Assembly: GCF_000682735.1 (NCBI RefSeq)
Contig: NZ_AWFD01000023.1
Coordinates: forward strand, 186,001 to 250,000
DNA: 64,000 nucleotides
Direction of reading: 5' to 3'
Source: Hyphomonas sp. CY54-11-8
Lineage (GTDB): Bacteria; Pseudomonadota; Alphaproteobacteria; Caulobacterales; Hyphomonadaceae
In this document: positions 1 to 8,516 of the stretch, piece by piece
Layout: every line of letters starts with the position of its first letter
How positions within the stretch are numbered: the stretch's first letter is position 1
Program-made: the position numbers and the translations under genes
The notes under the pieces: generated by a model
What the model was told of the DNA's origin: nothing
Database searches by the model: none
The model's input: only the letters and a program-made list of their open reading frames with translations

Positions 1-1132
1 AGATGAACTCGCCGGTCGCGGCATCGATCACATAGAAGAAGCCGTTCTTCGGGGCCTGCATCGCAACCCGGCGGCTGGCACCATCCGGTCCGAGCGGCAG
101 GTCCGCCAGAATGATGGTCTGCGTGGCGGTGTAGTCCCAGTTGTCGCCAGGCGTCGTCTGGAAGTGCCACTTGTACTCGCCAGTATCCGCATCGACCGCG
201 ACGATGGAAGACAGGAAGAGGTTGTCCCCGCCCGACGGGTCACGGAATGTCCGGTTCCACGGAGAGCCATTGCCGACACCGAAGATGATCTGGTCATTCA
301 CTTCGTCATAGACGATCGAATCCCAGACGGTGCCGCCACCGCCATCGGTGACCCACGCGCCTTCGTCGCCCCAGGTCGCATTACCGACCTGCTCGAAGGC
401 TGCATCAGATGCTTCACCGTCTGGCTGCTTTTGCGGGTTCGGCACTGTGTAGAAGCGCCAGATCTTGTCGCCGGTCTCTGCGTCGTAGGCGGAGATGTAT
501 CCGCGCACGCCAAGTTCCGCGCCGCCATTTCCGATCAGCACCTTGCCGTTCACCACGCGCGGGGCGCCTGTAATCGTGTAGGGCTTGGACTGGTCTACGG
601 TCACCTTTTCCCAGACGAGATCGCCCGTCTTCGCATCCAGCGCCTGAAGGCGGCCATCGATGACGCCGACATAGATCTTGCCGTCATAAACAGCGACGCC
701 GCGGTTCACGACGTCACAGCAAGCGTTGACGCCAACCGCACGGTCGACATCCGGATCATGTTCCCAGAGCAGCTCGCCAGTCTTTGCGTCGAGCGCATAC
801 ACGACGGACCAGGCAGAGGTGACGAACATCACGCCATCGACAACGATCGGCGTGACTTCCACGCCCCGGTTGGTCGCGAGGTCGAACGTCCAGGCAACGC
901 CGAGCTGGTCGACATTGTCCTTGTTGACCGCGTCCAACGAGGAGTGGCGCTGCTCATCATAGGTCCCGCCATAGGTGAGCCATTCTGCACCGGCCGAGGC
1001 CGTTTCGATGCGCGCCGTGTCGACGGCAGCAAATCCTTTTTCCTCCGGCGGAGGCGGGGTGTCCTTCGGCCCGCATGCGGCCAGCAGCGCCAGCGCTGAA
1101 CCAGCCAGTAGAATACGACTCCAAACAGCCAT
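1..1132 (-). CDS. PQQ-dependent dehydrogenase (quinoprotein alcohol dehydrogenase type), C-terminus cut by window edge
   Basis: The minus strand stays open from an ATG at 1132 to the window edge, giving about 377 N-terminal residues. The start has a GGGAGG Shine-Dalgarno a few bases upstream. The product opens with a lipoprotein-like signal (LLAAC, Cys about residue 20), then beta-propeller repeats of the AxDAxTGxxxW type (YALDAKTGELLWEH, QALDAKTGDLVWEK, SAYDAETGDKIW) typical of PQQ enzymes. An adjacent Cys pair (NACCDVVNRG) matches the vicinal disulfide near PQQ in methanol/ethanol dehydrogenases. The family oxidises alcohols in the periplasm and passes electrons to cytochrome c or quinone; the substrate here cannot be told. 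It lies 119 bp downstream of pyrF on the same strand, with a GC hairpin between. Confidence 0.9.
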   Translation of the reverse strand, partial: MAVWSRILLAGSALALLAACGPKDTPPPPEEKGFAAVDTARIETASAGAEWLTYGGTYDEQRHSSLDAVNKDNVDQLGVAWTFDLATNRGVEVTPIVVDGVMFVTSAWSVVYALDAKTGELLWEHDPDVDRAVGVNACCDVVNRGVAVYDGKIYVGVIDGRLQALDAKTGDLVWEKVTVDQSKPYTITGAPRVVNGKVLIGNGGAELGVRGYISAYDAETGDKIWRFYTVPNPQKQPDGEASDAAFEQVGNATWGDEGAWVTDGGGGTVWDSIVYDEVNDQIIFGVGNGSPWNRTFRDPSGGDNLFLSSIVAVDADTGEYKWHFQTTPGDNWDYTATQTIILADLPLGPDGASRRVAMQAPKNGFFYVIDAATGEFI

Positions 1133-1228
1133 GTCGGTGTTCCTCCCCTCGACATATTTCGCACGCGGTCTTCGAGCCGCTCTGTTGCAGGCAATGCTAG
1201 TCCTTCGAATGCGTTTGTCGAGGCATAA

Positions 1229-1245
1229 CCCGGCGGCACGCCGGG
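1229..1245 (-). terminator. short GC hairpin after pyrF
   Basis: CCCGGCG and CGCCGGG form a 7-bp stem with a 3-nt loop just downstream of the pyrF stop. There is no U-run, so it is only a weak intrinsic terminator candidate separating pyrF from the PQQ dehydrogenase. Confidence 0.25.
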
Positions 1246-1251
1246 GCCGCT

Positions 1252-2151
1252 TCAGGCCGGAATTGCAGACGTGCTGCCGGTCCGGCTTGAGAGATCGGCC
1301 TGCGCAGCATCGATGGCCGCTTCGACGCGAACCCGCCAATCGGCCAGATTGGCCGCTTTTTCGGAACCTGCCGGGAAATTCACCGAACGGGACGCGCTGA
1401 CCACGCCGCCCTCAAGCCGGTTGCCGGTCCGCGTGAAGCCGGCCAGGGCTTCATCTGCGTCCGCGCCTTGCGCGCCATAGCCCGGCACCAGGAACAGAGA
1501 TGTCGGGGCAATCTTGCGGATGGCCCGTGCTTCGTCAGGTCCCGTCGCGCCGGTCACCATCATCAGGCCGGACCAGCCAGACTGGCCGAGCAGGCGCTCT
1601 GCAAGCGGGGCCAGCGCCTCACCGACGCGCGCGTAGAGCGGCGCGCCCTCAAGGTCGCGGGACTGAAAATCGGCCGAGCCGGGATTGGAAGTACGCACAA
1701 GCACGATCACGCCCTTCCCGTTCGCCTCGCCTTCGCGGACATAGGGTTCCAGCGTATCCAGCCCCATATAGGGGTTCACGGTCAGGGCGTCGGAATGAAA
1801 CGGCGCGTCCTTGCCGAGATAGGCGGCAGCGTAACCTTCCGCCGTCGAGCCGATGTCGCCGCGCTTTGCGTCCATCAGCACGATCAGGCCGGCCTCTTTT
1901 GCGGCGCGGGCAATGGTCTGCAGCGCTTTCATGCCTTCCGGGCCGTGACGTTCGAACAGGGCAACCTGCGGTTTGATACAGGCGACCCGGCCTTCACAAG
2001 CGCCGATCATGGCGAGGCCCCAGGCTGCCAGCCCTTCCGATGTATCGCCGCCGAACAATGCCGGGATCCGGCCGGCATGCGGGTCGATGCCGACGCAAAG
2101 CGGCCCATGCCGGCGGGTGGCATAGATCAGGCGGTCGGCAAAGCAAGTCAT
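1252..2151 (-). CDS. pyrF: orotidine 5'-phosphate decarboxylase (type 2)
   Basis: This 299-aa protein decarboxylates OMP to UMP, the last step of de novo pyrimidine synthesis, in the cytoplasm. The catalytic D-K-D arrangement is visible in LMDAKRGDIGSTAEGYA (about residues 92-108: Asp94, Lys96, Asp99). The N-terminus reads LCVGIDPH. The length and the GDIGSTAEGYA signature fit the longer group-2 PyrF family (about 270-300 aa) rather than the 230-aa E. coli type. Its ATG overlaps the stop of the upstream serine protease gene (ATGA), so the two are very probably translationally coupled; pairing pyrF with a secreted protease is unusual. Confidence 0.95.
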   Translation of the reverse strand: MTCFADRLIYATRRHGPLCVGIDPHAGRIPALFGGDTSEGLAAWGLAMIGACEGRVACIKPQVALFERHGPEGMKALQTIARAAKEAGLIVLMDAKRGDIGSTAEGYAAAYLGKDAPFHSDALTVNPYMGLDTLEPYVREGEANGKGVIVLVRTSNPGSADFQSRDLEGAPLYARVGEALAPLAERLLGQSGWSGLMMVTGATGPDEARAIRKIAPTSLFLVPGYGAQGADADEALAGFTRTGNRLEGGVVSASRSVNFPAGSEKAANLADWRVRVEAAIDAAQADLSSRTGSTSAIPA

Positions 2152-2969
2152 GGCTTCACCTTGCAGGCAACCTTGACCACTTGCAACAGACGCCGGGCAT
2201 TGTCGGATCGTGGCCCGTACGTCGCTTCATCGAACGCTTCCGCCGGACCGTTTTCAGGGCTGACATTCAGGCGCGTCAGGAAGGCTTCGACCGAGGTTGG
2301 CGCCGTGGTGTAGATCCGTCCGCGGCGCGGACTTTCCGCCACGATGACACCGCGAACACGCCCCTGCGCATCGAATACCGGGCCACCCGAGATCCCGCCC
2401 AGCGTGCCATCGAGGCCGCGGGTCCGGCCGAATTCCGCCCAGGCCAGGATCGGTTCGGAGTTTTCCCGCCGCCCGCGCGTGATCAGGTTGGACCGCGACA
2501 TCAGTCTTGTCGCGACCTCGCCGGGCCGCCCCTGCGGGTAGCCGACATGATAACCTTCACTGCCGATGCGCAGCGGCGTCGCAAGATCAAGCTCAACCGG
2601 ATTTGGGCTGCGGCCCGTGGAAATCAGGGCGAGGTCGTGATCCGGATCGAGGGTAACTGACTCCACCGGCACATACTGACCCGGCGCGACAAGCAGGCCG
2701 ACGGAATCGCACCCATCAACCACGTGCCGGGCCGTAATCCACTGGCCCTTCCGATTGACGGCGAACGCCGTGCCGATGCCGTCTTTCGGCGCATCGACCT
2801 GAATCAGGATCTGCTCATCAAATGGGGAGGGCGGCGGCAAGGTCGGGCCGTCCGCCTCAAGGACGGTGGGCGGCGCCTCAGGCGCGTCAGCATGATCGCC
2901 CTGCGCAAACAGGACGAAAACGACCAACCCGAGCGCGGTAACATAAAGCAGCCAATCGAACTTGCGCAT
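2148..2969 (-). CDS. membrane-anchored trypsin-like serine protease
   Basis: This 273-aa protein has one N-terminal hydrophobic segment (about residues 6-23) followed by a Pro-rich linker, so it is probably anchored in the inner membrane with a periplasmic domain. A chymotrypsin-fold protease domain follows with a complete catalytic triad by motif: His82 in ITARHVVDG, Asp112 in DHDLAL and Ser195 in GGISGGPVF. No PDZ domain is seen, unlike DegP/HtrA. It is the middle gene of a three-gene minus-strand run (DUF350 protein, protease, pyrF), with 21 bp upstream and a 4-bp overlap downstream. The substrate is unknown. Confidence 0.85.
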   Translation of the reverse strand: MRKFDWLLYVTALGLVVFVLFAQGDHADAPEAPPTVLEADGPTLPPPSPFDEQILIQVDAPKDGIGTAFAVNRKGQWITARHVVDGCDSVGLLVAPGQYVPVESVTLDPDHDLALISTGRSPNPVELDLATPLRIGSEGYHVGYPQGRPGEVATRLMSRSNLITRGRRENSEPILAWAEFGRTRGLDGTLGGISGGPVFDAQGRVRGVIVAESPRRGRIYTTAPTSVEAFLTRLNVSPENGPAEAFDEATYGPRSDNARRLLQVVKVACKVKP

Positions 2970-2990
2970 CGGCCTTATCTGCTCCTCAGA

Positions 2991-3422
2991 TCAAAATCTC
3001 TGCAACGCAGGATCCCACAATCCTGCGGCAAGAATGAGGGCAGATGCCAGCTTTGCAGAAACGAGCACTGCGGCAGCGCCTATTTCGTCCTGTTCGATCC
3101 GTTTGGGCAGGCCGCCCAGCAGGAGATCCACCAGCCGGTAGACGATCAGCTGCAGCAATAGCGCCACCAGGCCCCAGATGGCAAAATCGATCAGGGTGAT
3201 GCTTGAAGCGAGCGCCGAAGACATCGGCAAAGCCAGACCCGCAATCGCACCGCCCAGGGCGATTCCCGCTGCGGCGTTACCCCGCCGGACCTCGGCAAAC
3301 TCCTTCCAGGGTGTCAGCAGAACATAAATTGTGCTCGACACGACCAGCATCACACCAGCACTGGCCGTCCAGATCAGGAATCTTGGAAACGCCTCGACAA
3401 ATGCACCGATTTCTCCGCCCAT
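2991..3422 (-). CDS. DUF350/UPF0719 family inner-membrane protein
   Basis: This 143-aa protein starts at ATG 3422 (MGGEIGAF). It has about four hydrophobic segments and repeated glycine/alanine-rich membrane stretches (AAAGIALGGAIAGLALP), the pattern of the DUF350 family. No enzymatic motif is seen and the function is unknown. The reading frame stays open upstream towards bdhA, but that extension is charged, non-membrane sequence and overlaps the opposite strand's leader, so I start at 3422. It is probably the first gene of an operon with the serine protease and pyrF. Confidence 0.75.
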   Translation of the reverse strand: MGGEIGAFVEAFPRFLIWTASAGVMLVVSSTIYVLLTPWKEFAEVRRGNAAAGIALGGAIAGLALPMSSALASSITLIDFAIWGLVALLLQLIVYRLVDLLLGGLPKRIEQDEIGAAAVLVSAKLASALILAAGLWDPALQRF

Positions 3423-3515
3423 GAATCCTGATAATCCTGTGTGATTATAGTGGTGACCCGGCGGGGGCCCGGCCCTATTCCTAACATGGCGCTTCCGCCA
3501 CTCAAGGAGACCATC

Positions 3516-4298
3516 ATGCTGAAAGGTAAAACAGCCCTTATCACGGGCTCTACGAGCGGCATTGGAAAAGCCATTGCAGAGCGACTGGCGGCTGAAGGCT
3601 GCAATATCGTGCTCAACGGTTTCGGCGATTCCGGAGAGATCGACGCGCTGAAACGGTCGCTCGCCGCAGAACACTCGGTCATGGTAGGTTATTCGAGTGC
3701 CGACCTGACGCGGATTCCGGCCATTGAGAACATGATGGCTTATGTGCAGAGCGAATTCGGCGGCGCCGATATTCTCGTCAACAATGCCGGCATGCAGCAT
3801 GTCTCACCGGTCGAGGAGTTCCCGGTCGACAAGTGGAACCTGATCATCGCGCTGAACCTTTCCGCGGCTTTCCACACGATCCGTCTGGCCATGCCGGGCA
3901 TGAAGGAAAAGGGCTGGGGCAGGATCATCCAGACGGCGTCGGCCCATGCGCTCGTCGCCTCGCCCTACAAGGCGGCGTATGTGGCGGCAAAACACGGGAT
4001 CGCAGGCCTGACCAAGACAGTTGCGCTGGAAGGCGCCACCCATGGCGTCCGCTGCAATGCGATCTGCCCGGGCTATGTCCACACGCCGCTGGTCGACGCA
4101 CAGATCACCGACACGGCCAAAGCTCGCGGCATCACCGAGGATGAAGTCGTGAAGAATGTGATCCTCGCCGCCCAGCCGACCAAGGAATTCGTCACAGCCG
4201 AGCAGATTGGCGAGATGGCGGCGTTCCTCTGCTCTCCTGCAGCCAGTCAGATCAACGGGGCCCTGCTGGCGGTCGATGGCGGCTGGACGGCCCAGTAA
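3516..4298 (+). CDS. bdhA: D-3-hydroxybutyrate dehydrogenase
   Basis: This 260-aa short-chain dehydrogenase interconverts 3-hydroxybutyrate and acetoacetate with NAD, in PHA and ketone-body turnover. The Rossmann motif TGSTSGIG (about residues 10-17), the NNAG motif at 89-92 and the catalytic Ser142, Tyr155 and Lys159 are all present. The C-terminus VDGGWTAQ is characteristic of the 3-hydroxybutyrate dehydrogenase subfamily. ATG 3516 follows AAGGAGA at good spacing, and MLKGKTALITG is the usual family N-terminus, so the upstream in-frame extension is discarded. The gene ends 17 bp from the convergent SCO1-like gene. PHA genes phaR and phaB lie about 11 kb away. Confidence 0.93.
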   Translation: MLKGKTALITGSTSGIGKAIAERLAAEGCNIVLNGFGDSGEIDALKRSLAAEHSVMVGYSSADLTRIPAIENMMAYVQSEFGGADILVNNAGMQHVSPVEEFPVDKWNLIIALNLSAAFHTIRLAMPGMKEKGWGRIIQTASAHALVASPYKAAYVAAKHGIAGLTKTVALEGATHGVRCNAICPGYVHTPLVDAQITDTAKARGITEDEVVKNVILAAQPTKEFVTAEQIGEMAAFLCSPAASQINGALLAVDGGWTAQ

Positions 4299-4315
4299 AC
4301 GGGCCGCCTGGCCGC

Positions 4316-4927
4316 CTATTCCAGCAGTTCGGTGAGGCAGGTGGCGATCGTCTCGTCCGTGTCTTCATGGGTGAAGAAGGTTTTCAGCTTCCAGTCTTCA
4401 TCCATGAGGTACAGCAAAGACGTGTGATCCATCGAGTATTCGCTCTGGCTGCCCGGCTGCTCGATCCGCGAGTAATCCGCCAGGAAAGCATCCGCAGCCG
4501 CGCGGACGTCTTCCGGAGTTCCGGTCAGTCCCTGAAGATTGTCCGGGAAGGCGTTGGTCGACACATATTGCGCCAGCTGCTCCGGCGTATCCCGCTCGGG
4601 ATCGATGGAAATCAGCAGGGTCTGCGGGGGGCTGACATCTTCCGGCAGCCGGTCATAAGCCCGCTTCAGAGTCACCAGAGTCATCGGACAGACATCCGGA
4701 CAATAGGTGAAGCCGAAATAGATCAGCGTCGGGTGGCCCTTATAGGTCTCTTCCGTGACAGGCTCCCCGTCCTGGTTCACCAGCGAAATCGGTCCGCCAA
4801 TGTTCGGATAGGCGCGCGACATACAGCCTCCGGCCGACCCGCCGGCAGAGGGTTCAGCAGGTTTTGCAGGGCCACAGGCGGCGAGCAATCCGGCCAGCAA
4901 GGCCGCGGACATACGAAGTCTGGTCAT
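4316..4927 (-). CDS. SCO1/SenC family copper chaperone lipoprotein
   Basis: This 203-aa protein has a lipoprotein signal (LLAAC, Cys18) and a thioredoxin-fold domain. The copper-binding motif CPDVCP (Cys76, Cys80) and the distal ligand His168 (MDHTSLLY) are all present. SCO proteins deliver copper to the CuA site of cytochrome c oxidase from the periplasmic face of the inner membrane. The gene is divergent from regB with about 64 bp between starts, matching the known senC-regA-regB neighbourhood in Rhodobacter. An extra Cys35 in the linker is not a family feature. The cytochrome oxidase genes are not in this window. Confidence 0.92.
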   Translation of the reverse strand: MTRLRMSAALLAGLLAACGPAKPAEPSAGGSAGGCMSRAYPNIGGPISLVNQDGEPVTEETYKGHPTLIYFGFTYCPDVCPMTLVTLKRAYDRLPEDVSPPQTLLISIDPERDTPEQLAQYVSTNAFPDNLQGLTGTPEDVRAAADAFLADYSRIEQPGSQSEYSMDHTSLLYLMDEDWKLKTFFTHEDTDETIATCLTELLE

Positions 4928-4991
4928 GACCTTCCTCTAGGACGTGGACCCGCCGCTTGGCGAGGGCGTCACGCTGCCGCATAAGACACAA

Positions 4992-6377
4992 ATGAGTGAT
5001 CTGTCCCGACAAGACGTGAATCGCGCCGACCGGCTCGGCTTCGATGATGCAATCTTTACCCTCGCCCCGGAAGGGCTTGGGTCGGCCCAATCGGCCCTTG
5101 GACGGACGCGTTTGCGCACCTTCATCACGCTGCGCTGGCTGGCCGTCGCTGGACAGACCGCTGCCGTGCTCTTCGTGGCCTTCGTGCTGCACTTCGACCT
5201 GCCGCTCGCGGCCTGTCTGGCCATCATTGCGGCATCGGCCTGGCTGAACGTGTTCCTGTCGTTCGCGTTCCAGAGCCAGCGCCTGACGCGCGGCTGGGAA
5301 GCCTCATTGCAACTGGCCTTCGATACGGTACAGCTCGCCGCCCTTGTGGCGGTGACAGGCGGCCTGTCGAACCCCTTCCTTCTCCTGCTGGTCGCGCCCG
5401 TAACGGTGGCAGCGCTCAGCCTGTCTCCCACGCGGGCCGTATTGATCGCCCTGCTGGCGCTGACCCTTGCGGCGATCATGCCCCTGATCTCGCTGCCCCT
5501 GCCCTGGATCAATGGCGCCATGGTGGAGCTGCCGCCGCTGTTTCACCTCGGCCAGTTTGCGGCGCTTGCCGTCGGCGTGGTGTTCTTCGCGGTCTCCGCC
5601 GGACGCGTCAGCCAGGACGAGGCCAAGCTGGTGCGGGCGCTTGATGCGGCCAGCATTGTCATGGCGCGCGAACAGAAACTCTCCGCCATCGGTGCAATGT
5701 CCGCCATGACGACGCATGAGCTCGGCACGCCGCTCGCCACCATTCACCTCGTCGCCAAGGAATTGCTGACCGAGACCCCGCAAGACGATCCGAAATATGA
5801 GGACCTGACTCTATTGGCCGAGCAGGCCGACCGGTGCCGCAACATTCTGGCGACCATCCGTGAGGCGCGCGATGCCACCGACATCGTGCACGCCCGCGTC
5901 ACGCTGGATGCGCTGGTCGCCGAAGCCGCTGCGCCCTTCAAAGGCCTGGGCGTCGCTGTGGAAGTCGTTGTCCGGCCCTCAGAAGACGAAGCAGATTCCC
6001 GTCCGCCGATCCTGAACCGGAGCCCCGAAATCCTCCACGCCATCAGCGCCTTTGTGGAGAACGCCGTGAGCTTCGCCGATTCCCGGGTGACCGCGCAGGC
6101 CAGCTGGACCGCTGACCAGATCATGATCTCGATCAGTGACGACGGGCCCGGTTTTTCTCAGGAAGTGTTGCCGAAGCTGGGAGAGCCTTATGTCTCGGAA
6201 CGAAGCGAAGCACATCTCGGCGGCGGAGACATGGGGCTTGGCTTCTTTATTGCAAAAACCCTGATCGAAAGAACCGGCGGCAGGATAGCCACCAGGAACC
6301 GCACACCACCCCGGACGGGCGCCATCGTTCAGGCCCTCTGGCCGCGTGCAGCTCTTGAAGCATCCGCGTTGGATTAA
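4992..6377 (+). CDS. regB: redox sensor histidine kinase RegB/PrrB/ActS
   Basis: This 461-aa protein has six hydrophobic segments (about residues 45-205). The RegB quinone-sensing motif GGLSNPF is at 123-129. The H-box carries His242 in MTTHELGTPLAT, and the N/G boxes follow (FVENAV, DDGPGF, GGGDMGLGFFIAKTL). Cys282 in EQADRCRNIL matches the redox-active cysteine of RegB. These residues support sensing of quinone pool and thiol redox state. Start ATG 4992 (MSDLSRQ) is chosen over an upstream in-frame codon because the upstream part overlaps the divergent SCO1 promoter region. It is followed by regA after 48 bp, presumably co-transcribed. Confidence 0.95.
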   Translation: MSDLSRQDVNRADRLGFDDAIFTLAPEGLGSAQSALGRTRLRTFITLRWLAVAGQTAAVLFVAFVLHFDLPLAACLAIIAASAWLNVFLSFAFQSQRLTRGWEASLQLAFDTVQLAALVAVTGGLSNPFLLLLVAPVTVAALSLSPTRAVLIALLALTLAAIMPLISLPLPWINGAMVELPPLFHLGQFAALAVGVVFFAVSAGRVSQDEAKLVRALDAASIVMAREQKLSAIGAMSAMTTHELGTPLATIHLVAKELLTETPQDDPKYEDLTLLAEQADRCRNILATIREARDATDIVHARVTLDALVAEAAAPFKGLGVAVEVVVRPSEDEADSRPPILNRSPEILHAISAFVENAVSFADSRVTAQASWTADQIMISISDDGPGFSQEVLPKLGEPYVSERSEAHLGGGDMGLGFFIAKTLIERTGGRIATRNRTPPRTGAIVQALWPRAALEASALD

Positions 6378-6425
6378 TTGATTTGGAAGTCCTATAAAAG
6401 AATCAGGTAGCTAGGGAAGCTGAGC

Positions 6426-6998
6426 ATGGAACGGCCAGTAAATATTAATCTTCATGAGAGCCTGGAGGGCGTCGAAGACCGCTCCTGTCTCGTAATGGAC
6501 GATGATGGCCCGTTCGTTCAGCGTTTGGCCCGGGCACTCGCGCAGCGCGGTTTCATCGTATCTGCTGTAACGAATGTTGCGGAAGGCAAGGATATCGCCC
6601 GCCTGAATCCGCCGGCATTTGCTGTTCTGGACCTGCGCCTGGAAGACGGCAGCGGCCTGGACGTTGTGGAAGTACTGCAGAAGAGTCGCCCGGAAGCGCG
6701 CGCCGTCATTCTGACGGGTTATGGCGCCATCGCAACGGCCGTCGCCGCAGTGAAGGCAGGCGCCGTGGACTACCTCTCAAAACCGGCTGACGTGGAAGAC
6801 ATCATCCGTGCGCTCACGGCCACCTCTGACGAGAAGCCTGCCCCGCCGGAAAATCCGATGTCAGCTGACCGGGTCCGCTGGGAACACATCCAGCGCGTCT
6901 ATGAGCTGTGCAATCACAATGTCTCGGAAACAGCTCGCCGTCTGAACATGCACCGGCGCACACTGCAGCGAATTCTCGCCAAGCGCGCGCCGCGCTGA
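6426..6998 (+). CDS. regA: redox response regulator RegA/PrrA/ActR
   Basis: This 190-aa regulator has an N-terminal receiver domain with acidic pocket (MDDDGP), phospho-acceptor Asp69 (VLDLRLEDGSG) and Lys in YLSKPA. A proline-containing linker (PAPPENPM) precedes a Fis-type helix-turn-helix (SETARRLNMHRRTLQRILAKR). The family activates respiration, carbon/nitrogen fixation and related genes under low oxygen. It is paired with regB upstream. The next gene is convergent, 10 bp beyond the stop, with no clear terminator in between. Confidence 0.95.
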   Translation: MERPVNINLHESLEGVEDRSCLVMDDDGPFVQRLARALAQRGFIVSAVTNVAEGKDIARLNPPAFAVLDLRLEDGSGLDVVEVLQKSRPEARAVILTGYGAIATAVAAVKAGAVDYLSKPADVEDIIRALTATSDEKPAPPENPMSADRVRWEHIQRVYELCNHNVSETARRLNMHRRTLQRILAKRAPR

Positions 6999-7008
6999 CT
7001 TTCTCCTT

Positions 7009-8325
7009 TTAGTCCTTCGCAGGCATCAGGGTCATCGCTCCGATAACCATGGCTTCCGTGCCCAGTTCCACCGAAGGTTCCGGCCAGATCCTGAAGAACG
7101 GGGAATGGTGGGACGAAGCATTTTCCAGCTCATCGGCTGGCGTGCCGCCGACATTGAAATAGACGCCTTTCACGCCGGTATCGGGCGTGACGAAATAGGC
7201 AAAATCCTCGGCCCCCATGCCGTCGCGCGGCGGATCGACCAGCACGTTGTCTGAAATACGCGCGGCAAAGGCATCGCGCAGGCGCTGGGCGGTCGCCGGG
7301 TCATTGATCGTGGGCGGCGTGGTTTCCGTCTCGGACCGGATCACTTCCGGCATCAGGTCTTCGGGCACATTCATCGAGATCGCAACCCCGCGCGCCACCC
7401 GGTCGATACCGTCCAGCAACTCTTCCCGGATGTTCGGATCGTCGGAGCGGACAGTGATCTGCATCTCGACCTTGTCGCCGATAATGTTGTGCTTGAAGCC
7501 GCCGTGGATGGCCCCAACCGTGATCACGCCCGGCTCCAGCGGCGCGATCGACCGCGAGACAACCGACTGAAGCGAGACGACGATCTGCGATGCGACCAGC
7601 ACCGGGTCGATCCCTAAATGCGGATAGGCACCATGCGCGCCGACACCGTGCACAATGATGTCCACACTGTCGGAGCTGGAGGCGACCTGCTCCAGTGGCA
7701 CCTGGAGTTTTCCGGTCTCAAGATCGGCCGCGACATGGAAGGCAATTGCATAATCCGGTTTCGGGAACCGCTCATAAAGCCCGTCCTGGATCATGGCGCG
7801 TGCCCCGCCGATCCGCTCTTCTGCCGGCTGGCCGACCAGCACCAGCGTGCCCGACCAGTCTTGCTTGCGCTCAGCCATCTGGCGGGCCGCCCCGACGAGC
7901 GAGGTGATGTGCACATCATGCCCGCAGGCATGCATCACAGGCTTCTCGATGCCGTCGATGTCGACCTGTGTGACCGTGGAGGGTTGGGCGACGCCGCTGT
8001 CTTCTTTCAACGGCAGGCCATCCATATCGGCGCGCATCAGGACCGTCGGGCCGTCACCATTTTTCAGGACCGCGACCACGCCGGTGCCGCCAACCCCTTC
8101 GGTAACGTTATAGCCGAGGGCGCGCAGTTCTGAGGCAAGCCGTTTGGCCGTTTCGGTCTCCAGGAAGGAGAGCTCCGGATGCTGGTGGAAATACTGGAAA
8201 AGCGGGCCGAGGTTTTCCTTGTAGTCCTTGTCGATCGCCGCGCTGAGCTCGCTGTCGGCCGATGCCATACCGGCAGTCCCAAGTGCGATCAGTGAGGCGG
8301 CGCACGCCCGAAGCTTCCAGTTCAT
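7009..8325 (-). CDS. exported M20 family amidohydrolase/carboxypeptidase
   Basis: This 438-aa protein has an N-terminal signal peptide (LIALGTAGMASA). The metallopeptidase core has HACGHDVH, the Glu pair GQPAEER, His in FHVAADL and the distal His in NASSHHSPFF, so the metal ligands of the M20D group look complete. The family hydrolyses N-acyl amino acids, hippurate-like amides or small peptides; the signal peptide places this one in the periplasm. ATG 8325 has a GGGAGA ribosome site. It is divergent from a TonB-dependent receptor gene across 191 bp holding a 20-bp palindrome, so joint regulation in nutrient uptake is plausible but inferred. Confidence 0.88.
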   Translation of the reverse strand: MNWKLRACAASLIALGTAGMASADSELSAAIDKDYKENLGPLFQYFHQHPELSFLETETAKRLASELRALGYNVTEGVGGTGVVAVLKNGDGPTVLMRADMDGLPLKEDSGVAQPSTVTQVDIDGIEKPVMHACGHDVHITSLVGAARQMAERKQDWSGTLVLVGQPAEERIGGARAMIQDGLYERFPKPDYAIAFHVAADLETGKLQVPLEQVASSSDSVDIIVHGVGAHGAYPHLGIDPVLVASQIVVSLQSVVSRSIAPLEPGVITVGAIHGGFKHNIIGDKVEMQITVRSDDPNIREELLDGIDRVARGVAISMNVPEDLMPEVIRSETETTPPTINDPATAQRLRDAFAARISDNVLVDPPRDGMGAEDFAYFVTPDTGVKGVYFNVGGTPADELENASSHHSPFFRIWPEPSVELGTEAMVIGAMTLMPAKD

Positions 8326-8415
8326 GTGATGTCTCCCGCTGTTGGACGCAGGCTAGGCATCATGCCCGGCGGTGTAAATCACCGACCTGTCAGCCCCGGC
8401 CGAACCTGCAGCAAG

Positions 8416-8435
8416 TAAAGTGCAAAGTCACTTTA
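8416..8435. promoter_or_regulatory. 20-bp palindrome between M20 and TonB receptor genes
   Basis: TAAAGTG-N6-CACTTTA is a perfect 7+7 inverted repeat in the 191-bp divergent gap, about 82 bp upstream of the receptor ATG and 91 bp upstream of the amidohydrolase ATG. Size and position fit a dimeric repressor or activator site serving both genes. No regulator gene is adjacent, so the binding protein is unknown. Confidence 0.45.
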
Positions 8436-8516
8436 GCAGACGTGCAGCAGCGAACCGGTTGATGCGCTTTCGCCAAGCCTGATAAGCGCCCTCTTCCCAA
8501 AGAAGGGTCCCTCAAA

